Origin: Nageia nagi
Lineage: Eukaryota > Pinophyta
DNA: 64,000 bases
Direction of reading: 5' to 3'
Assembly: GCA_050084985.1 (NCBI GenBank)
Contig: JBITNC010000001.1
Span: 9,052,001 to 9,116,000, forward strand
Shown here in pieces: positions 21,541-31,850 of this stretch; positions within the stretch are counted from its first letter, which is position 1, and the number at the start of each line of letters is the position of its first letter. The notes below the pieces were generated by a model. The model worked only from the letters and a program-made list of their open reading frames with translations, was not told the origin of the DNA and did not search any database. The translations under genes and the position numbers were made by a program.

Positions 21541-22400
21541 TTTTCTCTAAAGGTAATCTTTGGCACCATTGATTAGGCCACCTTAACCACAAGAGCATTC
21601 ATGTTATGAAAGATCAAGAACTTATGAAAGGTTTTCCTATAATATCACCCATAATTGGTCTCTGTGAGAAATGCATCCTAGAAAAAATGAATTGAAAAAA
21701 ATTCGAAAAGATAAGGCAACTAGAGCAACTCAACCTCTTCATCTTATGCATTCTGATTTGATGGGTCTATTTTTTACTAATTCGCTTGGGGAAGAGTCTT
21801 ATGTCTTGACCTTTATCCATGAATTTAGGAGGATGAAATTTAGTTATCTTCTAGAGCATAAGGTTCAAACCTTTTATAGGTTTAAAGATTTCAAATCCTT
21901 AGTTAAAAATCATTCTAGACTCAAAATCAAGATTTTGAGATCTAAAAATGGCAATGAGTATCCTAGCACTAAATTTAATAATTATTATACCAAGTATGGA
22001 ATCAATAGGTAATTTTTGATTCCTTACACTCTTCAATAGAATGGTGTTACCGAAAGAAAGAATAGGTCCATTCAAGAAATGGTGAGATGTATGTTGGGAG
22101 ATCTTCCTAACTTCTTATGGGGTGAAGCTGTAAATACTATAATCTATATATTAAATAGATGTCCTACGAAAGCAATTGAAGGTAAAACCCCATGTAAGGT
22201 ATAGATAGGAAAGAAACTTAACATCTCTCACTTTAGGATACTTGGCTATGATGCTTATGCCTTTGTTGTTCTTGAGAAAATAAATAAGTTGGATAAGAGA
22301 TTAAAAAAGTGCATCTTTGTGGGCTATAACAATTAGCATAGAGGTTACAAACTCTACCAACCTTCCTCCATAGAATTCTTTATGTAAAAGTATGTAAAGT
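21540..22400 (+). pseudogene. Element E integrase remnant
   Basis: The pre-integrase region near 21555-21680 reads NLWHHxLGHLNHKSIHVMKD and ends in GLCEKC, giving the zinc-binding residues. The core has LHLMHSDLMGLFFTNSLGEE, then SYVLTFIHEFRRMKF, ILRSKNGNEYPSTKFNNY, and NGVTERKNRSIQEMVRCMLG. That supplies the D (MHSDLMG), an N at the expected second D (RSKNGNEY), and E (TERKN). Past it lie LNRCPTKAIEGKTPCKV and LRKCIFVGY-like blocks. At least six stops interrupt it. Confidence 0.88.
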
Positions 22401-22559
22401 TAAATAAACTTCCTAAAGAATCTACTTCTTGTGAGAACCTAGATGAGGGTGATGATTCTTTTATTCAACCTAACTAGATGGATTTCAGTGTGGATATGTC
22501 ATTTAAGGAATAAAAATCTCCAACACAAAGGATAACAAGAATTATGACCATTAATAAAT

Positions 22560-23490
22560 CCTTATTTTCTAAAATTGATAGCAAGAATGAGTCCGCATCA
22601 TTTAAAGAAGCTTCAAAGCATGAGTGTTGGATGAATGCGATGAATGTGAAGTATGAAGCTCCAATGAAGAATCAAACTTGGGCTTTGGTTCCTTATCCCA
22701 ATGAATGAAATGTGATTAGTAATAAATGAATTTACAAGGTCAAACATAATTCAATTGACAACATTGAAAAATACAAAATAAGGTTAGTAGCCAAGGGTTT
22801 TGCTAAAAAATATAGAGTTTATTATGAGGAAATCTTTGATCAATAGAAAATATATCTATTTTTAAGGTAATCCTTGCTCTTTCAATAGCTTAGGGATGGA
22901 AATTTTTTCAACTTGATGTTAAGAGTATTTTTATCAATTGTTGGGAAAAGAATCTTTTGTTTATAAGCTAAAGAAGTCTTTGTATAGACTTAAGCAAGCA
23001 ACTTGGGCCTGGTACAAAAATATTTTAGGATTCTTTAAGGATATTAGATTTTTTAAATGCTTCTCTGAAACAGATCTTTATGTGCTCAACCAAGAACAAG
23101 ACTTGATCTTGATTCTTCTCTATATGGATGATCTATTGATTATAGGAAATAATATAATCCTCATACAAGAGTGCATATTCAAACTCAAGGTAACTTTTGA
23201 AATGATAGACCTTGGTTGATTGCACTACTACCTTGGTATGCAAGTGTATCAATACAAAGATTATACTTATCTTAATCAATCCAAGTATATCTCAGATATC
23301 TTACAAAATTTTAGAATGGAGGAATGCAAACCTATTGCAATCCCAATCTCTCATAGAATCAGTTTGTCTCTTAGTTTCAAATATCAGTTGGTAGATGCTA
23401 CAACTTATAGGCAACTAATTGGTAGTCTTGTTTATTTGACTATCTCTATGCTAGATATTATCTTTGCTATGAATTTGATGGCTTATTTTA
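22560..23490 (+). pseudogene. Element E reverse transcriptase
   Basis: Copia RT blocks: SFKEASKHECWMNAMNVKYE, then YKVKHNSIDNIEKYKIRLVA with AKKYRVYYEE, FVYKLKKSLYRLKQATWAWY, and LILILLYMDDLLIIGNN with the catalytic YMDD at about 23122-23133. It is followed by HYYLGMQVYQYKDYTYLNQS and VDATTYRQLIGSLVYLTIS. The domain order after integrase confirms Ty1/Copia. Frame changes near 22920 and 23215 and multiple stops make it inactive. Confidence 0.9.
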
Positions 23491-24080
23491 TGTAGAAGCC
23501 ATATGTTGAGCACTTCAATGTAGTTAAGAAAATTTTGAGGTATGTTGCAAGCACTAAGGATCTTTCTCTCAAGTATGACAAGTTGTCTTCATTTGTTCTC
23601 TCAAGATTCTCAAATTCTAAGTTTGGGGGTGATAGAGATGATAAAAAATTAAGCTTTGCTTATGTGTTTAGCATTAGTTTAGGAGCTATCTCTTAGGTTT
23701 TCAAGAAGTAGCTTACTACTGCTATCTCCACCATAGAGGTTGAATATCATGTAATTTTAGTTGTATCCTAGGAATCCATTTGGTTGAGGCACCTTCTAAA
23801 AGAAATTGGATATGAGCAAGTTCATCTATCTCAAATTTCTTTAGATAATTAGTCAACTATTGCTTTGGTAAAGAATCTTATTTTTCATCAGAGAACAAAG
23901 CACATAGAAATTCAAGATCACTTTATCAAAGAGAAGGTTCTGGATGATCTTATACAATTGCATTATTATTCATTAGTCCTAAACTTTATTGATTTGTTCA
24001 CCACACCCCTTCCTGAAACTCAATTCTCCAAGCTTAGGGATTCTATTGGGTTGGTGAAGTTGCCCTCAAAAAAGGAGTAA
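23490..24080 (+). pseudogene. Element E RNase H and polyprotein end
   Basis: Blocks include VVKKILRYVASTKDLSLKYD, the AYVFSISLGAIS region, STIEVEYHVILVVSxESIWL and KNLIFHQRTKHIEIQDHFIK. The tail reads LNFIDLFTTPLPETQFSKLR, the usual end of Copia pol, with the TAA at 24078-24080. In the family, RNase H removes RNA from the RNA:DNA hybrid. The last 71 codons are open. Confidence 0.88.
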
Positions 24081-24997
24081 AGGTTTAATTCTTATTGAAT
24101 CCATTGTACCTACTTCTTTCTTAATAAATTTGTTGAGCACTTTGTTTTGTTTGTATACTTTGATGAAATAACTACAAGTTTATTCATCTAACTTTGACTC
24201 TCCTGATTTATTCACTAGACTACTTTCAAAATTTTGTTGTGCATATTTTGCAAGTTTCTTATGGTTAGTGAAGTTATCCTTAAGGGGGAGTGAATTCTGA
24301 ATTCCTATGTTGAATTGATATTTATGATGACAACTTCATCCCTAGAAGAATATTTTGTTGTATAGTGTTGATCTTAAATGTACACCTTTGTGGTTAGTTT
24401 TCTTAATGTGAAGAAATCATGGTACATTTTAGTTTATGTTATCACTATGTGAAGAATTAATATGTATTTGCTGGCACTAATTGGTTATCCATATGTGTGC
24501 ATATGCTCTTTTTTATTGTTTATCAACACATGTTTCTAATATATAGCAAATGACTATGAGTATTGGCTTGGTATCTTCATGATGACTTATAGTACATCAT
24601 TGATCAATTTATGGATGGTATTACTTAGTTAATTTATCTTGTGATTGATATGAATATTTTATGATGCATCTAACTAATCTTATTTATGAGCTACTTGTAG
24701 CTTACAAGTTTCATATTGAGAATGTAGGTTACATACTTCATATGGGCAGGCTCACGAAGGCTCACATGCCAACTTAGTGTTGATCAACTACTCTTTATAG
24801 TGAAACTAGTCATGGTTAAGATTGTATTGTAAACCATTTTGAAAAATGGTATTGTAGTGAGTCTCAAAATAAGATCTTTCTTATTTCTCAAAGAAGTAAA
24901 ATTTTATCTCTGCTTGTATCTCTTTGGAGGAAAACTCTCTCTTACTCTCTCTTTCTTCTATCTTTATGCTTTATCCCAATATTCTACTAAGGGGGAG
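24081..24997 (+). other. Element E 3' untranslated region and polypurine tract
   Basis: About 0.9 kb without coding capacity between the pol stop and the 3' LTR. The stretch from about 24440 is shared with copia-1 (4218-4803 and 10562-10624). A purine tract AAGGGGGAG at 24989-24997 abuts the LTR. A second AAGGGGGAGTGAATTCTG at 24279-24297 is an internal purine-rich stretch resembling the terminal one. Confidence 0.75.
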
Positions 24998-25458
24998 TGT
25001 TAGAATTTGTGATGGAATATTGTGAATATTTCTCTTTAATGTAGATTCATTTAATGTTTAAAGTATCTTTAGATACCTTAAAATATTAAGGAAATAAATA
25101 TAGAAAGAAGAATAAATATTGAAATATCTTTAACTTTACCTTTGGGTTAAAAGGAGGTTAAAGAGTGAGTTTCTTTTTATAAATAGAGAGGTACCCCATC
25201 TCTCATATTGTACAACTTGAAAACAAGATTTGCTATAGGTTTAAGGTTTGGAAAGAGATGAGAGATTCTATAAGATAGGTCCTTGAGAATAAGAAGATCT
25301 TAGTTAGTGGATGTACTCCCAAGGAGAGAGGAACCACTTTATAGCTTGTGTTCTTTGTGAGATTAGCTTGTGTTATTATGTTATTGTGTTGATATTGTGA
25401 GTGCTTTATTGAGATCTTGGTAAACTAGTAATTAATTCAGAAAGGGTTAATTTCATCA
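24998..25458 (+). repeat. 3' LTR of element E
   Basis: Starts TGTTAGAATTTGTGATGG and ends GGGTTAATTTCATCA (461 bp). It matches the 5' LTR, carrying a TATA box at 25178-25186. Immediately after it the element C integrase frame resumes with AHGNRxVEAYNK. Confidence 0.93.
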
Positions 25459-26046
25459 TACTATGCACATGGAAATAGATAAGTAGAAGCATATAATAAA
25501 ATAATCAAGAGTATTTTGTCAAAAACTTGAAATAAGTACAAAGAGATTGGCATGAGCAATTATCGTATGCACTTTGGGCATATCAAACAAGAATAAGGAC
25601 TGCTAAAAGGAAAACCCCATTTTTATTAGTTTATGGTGATGAGGCTATTGTACCATTAGAACTTGAAATTCCATCATTGAGGATCTCATTACATGGAGAC
25701 AAAGCAAATGCATATGCAAGAAAATCAAGTCTATAATATTTATAAGCTCTTTATAAAAAAGGATTCATGCTATTGAACATCAAAAAGCATATCATGCAAG
25801 CCTAAAAAGAGCATTCAACAAAAAATTCAAACCAAAGACTTTACAAGTAAGAGACTTGATACTAAAGGAAAACATCAATAAAACTACTACAAATGATGAT
25901 GAAAAAGGAAGTTTGAGCCAAATTGACTAGGACCATTTATTGTAGTGGATGTTATAGGATTAGGTGTATATAGGTTATCTTCCATGAATGGTAAAGAAGA
26001 GCAAAAAACCTTCAATGCCATGCATTTCAAGCACTTATATGCATGA
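25459..26046 (+). pseudogene. Element C integrase, C-terminal part after the Copia insertion
   Basis: The frame restarts YAHGNRxVEAYNKIIKSIL, the conserved YxxxNGQxEAxNK motif, where Q is a TAG. Later blocks are GKPHFY, RLDTKGKH and GPFIVVDVIGLGVYRLSSMN with GKEEQKTFNAMHFKHLYA, ending in TGA at 26044-26046. This is the normal end of Tat-type pol. Together with 16340-17187 it makes one integrase cut by 8.3 kb. Confidence 0.88.
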
Positions 26047-26224
26047 ATCACATAGCTCCATACCTAAAATTATTAGGATACATCAAATTGAGGTACATGT
26101 ATAATATGATTTGTTTCCCTTTCAAGGTTTTTTTGATTTTTATATGATGTCAAATTCATATTTTTGCTTGTACATTGTTGATGTTGTAAATGTTTTAGAA
26201 AAATTAAAAAAATAAAAAAATTAG
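26047..26224. other. Element C sequence after pol, no coding
   Basis: About 180 bp of AT-rich sequence between the end of pol and the tandem repeats. I see no domain or terminator signal. Confidence 0.5.
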
Positions 26225-26820
26225 CAAGTATAATATCTTTAAATCAGGGACATAAAACACCTAATCATCAATGGGAAATCATACAACTAGTGAGAGTTCA
26301 CTCACTTAAAAGCAAAATCAGCAAACAACCATTAGTAAGGATGTTAATAGTGGCTCATACCTAATAGTAAGTATGTTGACATTGGCTCATACCCAATGGA
26401 AGATGCACCTTATTGTGTATCCATATATGGTTATGCTTATAGCCATAAAATCATAATATATTTTGATCAAGCACATAAAATGTCTTATCATCAATGGCTA
26501 ATGATATGGTTAGCGAGAGTTCACTCACATAAAAAGTAAACTAGCAATACAACTATTAGTAAGGATGTTGACATTAGCTTATACCCAATGGACGATGTAC
26601 CTTACTATGTATCCATATATGGTTATGCTTACAACCATAAAAGTATAATATCTTCATATCAGGGACATAAAATGATTAATTATCGATGACCAACAATACG
26701 ACTAGTGAGAGTTCACTCACTTAAAAGAAAATCGATGATACAATTGTTAGTAAAGATGTTGGTATTAGCCCATACCTAATGGATAATGCACCTTACTATA
26801 TATCAACAACCTATTGCATG
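26225..26820. repeat. ~190-225 bp tandem repeats, three copies
   Basis: The word AGAGTTCACTCAC occurs at 26293, 26516 and 26708. Each copy has a GGGACATAAAA-type start, GTTAGTAA(G/A)GATGTTG, CATACC(C/T)AATGGA and CACCTTA(C/T)TATGTAT-type ends. The first copy is longer because it contains a 35-bp internal duplication (GTAAGGATGTTAATAGTGGC and GTAAGTATGTTGACATTGGC). The array lies downstream of element C pol and may be part of its 3' region. Confidence 0.85.
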
Positions 26821-26924
26821 ATGTTTCTAACATAATTTTTTGATACATGGTATTTTCTAATATATCTTCTTTCTACAAGTCAAAAATAAAAATTCAACAT
26901 GTCCATATGATTTGCAAGGGTTTA

Positions 26925-27420
26925 GGATTAAAATTTTATAATTAGGATTTAGGGTTTTAGGTGTTAGGGTTTACATTTAGGTTAAAAATTAAAACTTAAG
27001 GTCAAGGGTTTAGGATTTTAGGTGTTAGGGTTAAAAATTAAAACTTAGGATCAAGGGTTTAGGGTTATAGGTGTTACAATTTAATATTTAAGATTTAGGA
27101 TAAAAATTAAAACTTAAGATTAAGGGTTTAGGGTTTTAGGTGTTAAGATTTAAAAACTAAAACTTAGTGTTAAAAATATTAACTTAGGATCAAGCATTTA
27201 TAGTTAAATGCATTAGGGTTTAGAGTTGAAAATTTAAATTTAGGGTTAAAAATGTTGACTTAGGTTTAAAAATGTTGACTTAAAGTTAAGAATGTTGACT
27301 TAAGATCAAGGGTTTAGAACTTAGGTTAAAAATTATAACTTAAGGTCAAGGGTTTAGGGTTTTAGGTGTTGGGGTTTAGGGTTAAAAATTAAAACATAGG
27401 ATTAAAAATGTTGACTTAGG
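26925..27420. repeat. Telomere-like composite satellite, main array
   Basis: Repeated GGGTTTAGGGTTTTAGGTGTTAG words (TTTAGGG is the plant telomere unit) alternate with AAAAATTAAAACTTA(A)GG and AAAAATGTTGACTTAGG modules. Together they form a degenerate unit of about 50-70 bp repeated about seven times. It is not a functional telomere: repeats are imperfect and interspersed. Related pieces occur elsewhere in the window. The LINE begins exactly at its right edge. Confidence 0.85.
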
Positions 27421-27458
27421 GGAAGTAATGTAGGTTTTCTATAAAGAAGCTTTTTGAA

Positions 27459-28985
27459 ATGGGAAAGAGTAGAGGTACAATCAAGAGCACAAGAGGTGGC
27501 ATTGAATCGATACCTATGAGGTTGGGAATGTAAATGGAGGGAAGGAAGGAAGGACAATGTGCATAAATTGCTAACAGTGTTGGAAGGGAATACCTCACAA
27601 TGACAACAAGAAAAAGAACTTGAAAAGGAGCAATAAGTGGGTCAATCTTTATGAGGACAAGAAACCAAAAATGGATCCCTTTTCTCATAGATGATGGAAA
27701 TCCCTTAGGTTTACATCGAGGATGATTTATTGAAAGAGACCCTTAAGGAACTACAACTCTTTCTTGTTTCAAAGTTTACAGGTCAATGGCCTAGGATTGC
27801 CACCCTCAAGGAGTGGGTGAATGATATATGGAAGCCAAAAGGTGAGGTTAATTTCTTAATGATCCCTAAATGTTTTTTTATAACTTACTCTTGTAAAGAA
27901 TAGGATGTGTTAGATGTATTAGAGGATGGCCCTTGGTTTCTGGTAAACTTAAATTTTTTTTTCAAAAGGTGGTATGAAGGATTTAACCCTATTACTAAAT
28001 ATATATAACTACAATCTTAGTTTTGGTTAGGATTTATAGTTTATGTTTACATATTTGAAGTGAAAAAATGATGGAAATTATTGGCAACTCCATTGGGGAA
28101 TTTGTGAGAACTAATGATAATTTATACAAAAGGGAGATTGCTATAACTATTAAAATCTATGTGAAATTTAACATCCAAGATCCACTTCCAACATAAATCA
28201 AGATTAACACAAAAATAGGAGCTTAAATACAATCCCTTTACTATGAAAGAATTTCTTTCAAATGTAGGTGGTGTAGAGAGACTGGTCACTTAGCCTCACA
28301 ATTCCCTAAAGCACCTAAAAATAAGGATCCTCATAGCATCTATAAAAATCAAGGTCATGAGACAAAATATTGTATGGTAAAAAAAACCTTTTGGAATGCA
28401 AAATAGTAGGTGGCAACAGATGAGAAAATGTTTTGAGATCATTAATCAAACAAAGCAACATTGGAGAGAGAAACAAGGAAAGAGTAATTCATGAGAAGAA
28501 GGAAATATCCAAATAATCAATGAAACCCCTCAAGAATGATGGCAATACAAACTAAAGATTTTAATAACCATAAAACTCTTGAACAAGAAGAGAATTTTGT
28601 GCAAGGAGGGGACAAAAATGAGAAATCTCCCACTTATAATGAATTGGTTAGAAATATCAAGTTTGGAAATGATGAAGAAATTCCATCATAGGTAAAATAA
28701 ACACAATAAAATGAAGCAAGTGTTAAAACTCAACTAAGGAACAACAAGAGGCAGATAGTGGAGAAGAAACTGAGAATGAAGAAACAAAAGTGCTTGGAGA
28801 AAGGAACCCTAATGAATTGGCATTGAACAATGGATTCAAAGTTGAAATTGGATTGACAGCTAGCAAAAAAAATTATATACAAAACTCAAAACCCATTGCA
28901 AATTCTAGGCAAACCTTCAAGGTGGAAAAATGGGGAAAGGAAAAAAACCCATCAAAATCAAAAGGAGTAAGCATCGCAGAGTAGG
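27459..28985 (+). pseudogene. LINE ORF1: RNA-binding protein with zinc knuckle
   Basis: ATG at 27459 opens MGKSRGTIKSTRGGIESIPM. After frameshifts the main domain reads LVSKFTGQWPRIATLKEWVN, DIWKPKGEVNFLMIPKCFFI and LEDGPWFLVNLNFFFKRW, the pattern of the DUF4283-type domain found in plant LINE ORF1. A CCHC-like knuckle CRWCRETGHLASQF (about 28265-28310) has F in place of the last C. The lysine- and glutamate-rich tail runs to about 28985, including the open frame 28790-28984. The protein would bind LINE RNA. Confidence 0.75.
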
Positions 28986-29009
28986 GTGGTAGAAGGAAAG
29001 CTACAAGAA

Positions 29010-30250
29010 AGAAATAAATATTAATATTAAGCTAGAATGTGAGGGCTTGCAACTTCCCCAGTAAACAAAAAGTTGTTAAAAATATGATAAGAAAACATAG
29101 ACCAAATATTATTTATTATAAGAAATAAAAGTTGGATAGGATAAGCAATATATATTCAATAAGCAAATATGAAAAGCATCTAGAATGAAGTCTATAAGCA
29201 TAGTAGGAAGGTTACGCAGATTGGCTATTTTTTGGAACCCTATGATAATAAATATTCTGATTTGGCTACTCCCATATATAGATGTATTTCAATAAGATTA
29301 TAAAGTGTACAAGGTAGCTTCTCTTTTATCATATCTAATATCTATGCTCCTAAAAGTTTGATGTAGAGGAGAAAGTTTTAGGATATATTGAAGACACATA
29401 AAAGAAATTTCCATTTGGAACCATGGTTGTTTGGAGGAGGCTTCAACTTCCCCTTGTATAAAGAAGAAAAATTAGGAGGAAGGATAAACATGAATAGAAG
29501 CATGTCATTAATGAAATTTTTAAATGACATACAACTGATAGATATCCCATTAAAAGGGAACAAATTCACCTAGACAAATAGATAATGTGAATGAAATTTC
29601 ATTCAGAGAATACTAGATCGAATGATAGTTTTAGCTTAGTGGAAAGAGGAGTACTAGAATGCATAATTAGTCACTCTCCCTAGAATAGCCTCATGCCATA
29701 GACCTCTCAAATTAATAATGGAAGGTAAATAGAAAAAGATAACCCCTTTTAAATTCAAATTCATGTGGATGACCCACCTAGCTTCAAAGAAAGTCTTAGA
29801 GAATGGTGGAAACATGAAACAAAAGGAACAATAATGTATAGACTATCTCAAAAATTGGGAGAAGTTAAAAAGGAGGTAAAGAAATGGAACAAAGAGGTTT
29901 TCAAGAATGTGGAAGAAAGAAATAAGAGATGGAAAGTGAGCTAGAAATGATAGAACATACGATTATGAGGTGGGGAAGAACAAATGAAATTGATATGAAG
30001 GAGAAAGAAATTTTTGTAGACTACGGCAATACCTTAGCCTAGAAAGAGATGCATTGGTGCCAAAAATTAGGGGTTTCTTGGTTAAAGGAGGGAGATAGAA
30101 ACACAACATATTTCAAGATGACAACTTTTTAAAGAAGATGTGTGAATAGAATTATAGAAATCAAAAGGTAAAATGGCTTTATAACATAAGAAGAAGAAGA
30201 CATCAAAAAGGAAATACAATATTTCTATAAAAACCTTCTAAAGATAGATA
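29010..30250 (+). pseudogene. LINE ORF2 endonuclease region, strongly degraded
   Basis: The start around 29030 resembles the endonuclease opening, with a LNVRACNFPSKQKVV-like reading. The region near 29390-29570 shows KRNFHLEPWLFGGGFNFPLY, like the (W)..GGDFN motif of APE-type endonucleases. Here GGGFN replaces GGDFN, so a catalytic aspartate is lost. Downstream (30000-30120) VSWLKEGDRNTTYFKMTT is the conserved WL.EGDRNT.FFH linker. Many stops are present. In the family the enzyme nicks target DNA. Confidence 0.7.
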
Positions 30251-31850
30251 AAAAATAGAATAAAACTACAATGAACATAATTCTAGTACACATCCTGGAG
30301 CTGGTGGACCAGGAAATGAATGATAATCTTGTTAGAAAAACAACAAAGGAGGAAGTCAAAAGGGCTCTATTCTTAATGCAAAAAGATAAAGCAATGGGCT
30401 TGGATGGTTTTCAAGCATATTGTTTCCTACTATATTAGTAAATAGTGGGAAATTATGTAATAGAGGTAGTAGTTGAATTCTTTAAAATAGACAAAATTCT
30501 TAAAGAATGGAATGCTATTTTTTTATTCCTTGTTCCCAAAAATGCATCAATGAAAGAACTCAAATAATAGAGGCCCATTAACTTGTGTAATGTCATATAT
30601 AAATTGATCACTAAAAATTTATTAGAAATAATGAAGCACATCCTCCCAACTATCATCTCAAAGGAACAAGATGACTTTGTACAGAATAGGCTCATCATAG
30701 ATGGAATCATCCTTATAAATGAGCTATTACACTAAATGAAGAAAAGAAAAGAGGAGACCCTGATATTAAAAATAGACATGGAAAAAGCCTATGATGTCAA
30801 TTGGATTTTTTTGATTTTAATCCTTAAGAAGTTTGGGTTTAGTGACAAATGGAGAGACTAGGTTATTGAATGCATCATAACTCCAAATTTTTTTATCATA
30901 ATTAATGGTGATCTGGTAGGTTTCTTTGGGGCAAAAAGAGACTATGATAAGGTGATCGAATTTTCCCTTACCTCTTTATAATTATGGGAAAGGCTCTAGG
31001 AAGGGAAATTAGGTGGGCCAAGAGATGGGAAAACTTTAAGGTATCAAACTAGATAGAACCAATTGTCCTATCATACACCATCAATTTGTTAATGATATAA
31101 TATTAGTGGGAAAGGCCATGAAAACAACAGCTAAGAACTTTAAAAGGATTTTGAAAAAGTACAAAAAAACCTCTCACCAAAGGATCAACCTCCTACAATC
31201 AAAATTATATTTTCTTAATAATCCAGGGAGAATGAAGAAAAAATTGTAAAAATTTATGGTTGTGTGATTGAAGACCTCCCAACTAAGTACCTTGGAATGC
31301 CCATTTTTACTCGAAGAGTAGTAGCAAAGTTTTGGGATAATATGCTAGAAAAATTAAATAAGAAGTTCATAGGCTAGAGGGGAATGATGTTATATTATGC
31401 AACTAAATTACTCCTTATAAAACATAGACTACAAAGCAACCCTATATATAGCATGGCGGTCTTCAAAATACCATAGGTATTTGCAGGGAAAGTTGATCAA
31501 GTATGTAAAAGATTTTTGTGGGAGGGTGAAAAATAAAGAAAAAAAAATCACTTATATCTTGGAGTAAATTATGCAGGGAGAAGGAGAAGGAGGGCTAGGG
31601 CTAAGGAAAATGAAGCAATTACATATGGCTTTAAGAGGTAAAATGGTTTGGAAGATAACAATAGAGGAGGATAGGGAGTGTATTAATGTGTGCAAAGCCA
31701 AATACCTAGAGAACTACAACCATTTCCCAAGAGTTGCAAACCCACCTTACGGCTCATCATTCTGGAACGACCTAATCAAAACTAGAGAGTTGTTTGATAG
31801 AAAGGTAAATTGGAAGATATGAAGAGGAGATGAAACCTTATTTTGTGATT
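30250..31850 (+). pseudogene. LINE ORF2 reverse transcriptase
   Basis: Blocks include EVKRALFLMQKDKAMGLDGF, then FLVPKNASMKELK, RPINLCNVIYKLITKNLLEI, ISKEQDDFVQNRLIIDGIIL and TLILKIDMEKAYDVNWIFLI. The usual (F/Y)ADD catalytic motif reads FVNDIILVGKA, with loss of one aspartate. It continues with CLxTKYLGMPIFTRR and a FLWEGE-like block, then QGEGEGGLGLRKMKQLHMAL (31571-31822) and a short WKI.RGDETLF match. The order is that of plant L1-type LINEs. Confidence 0.85.

Larger units (their letters stand above)
17188..25458 (+). mobile_element. Element E: complete Ty1/Copia retrotransposon nested in element C
   Basis: Two LTRs (17188-17633, 24998-25458), a primer site TGGTATTAGATTC, a long leader, a degenerate gag-pol in Copia order (gag, protease, integrase, RT, RNase H) at 20177-24080, a 0.9-kb 3' region and a purine tract. 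The flanking pentamers TCCTA (17183-17187) and TACTA (25459-25463) are a 4-of-5 target duplication, and the element C integrase frame resumes across the site. The LTR pair differs at about 13% in the first 150 bases by eye, so it is older than B or D. Confidence 0.93.
11306..26046 (+). mobile_element. Element C: Ty3/Gypsy (Tat/Ogre-like), split by element E
   Basis: Components are a 5' LTR (11306-about 11629), primer site, leader, gag, protease, RT, a second RNase H and integrase to 17187, then 8.3 kb of element E, then the integrase C-terminus (25459-26046). It belongs to element A's family. No 3' LTR is recognised downstream; instead there are ~200-bp tandem repeats and telomere-like satellite. 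The 3' LTR may have been lost or diverged. The archaeal-type second RNase H is the mark of the Tat lineage. Confidence 0.85.

Noticed and set aside
26225-26820. CRISPR array
   Set aside because: Repeats are ~200 bp, diverged, without spacers, in a plant-type locus.
26925-27420. A true chromosome end
   Set aside because: Repeats are imperfect, mixed with other modules, and followed by tens of kilobases of elements; interstitial at best.
27416-27688. 90-codon hydrophobic minus frame as a membrane protein
   Set aside because: It is the shadow of the LINE ORF1 start on plus, which has the better context.
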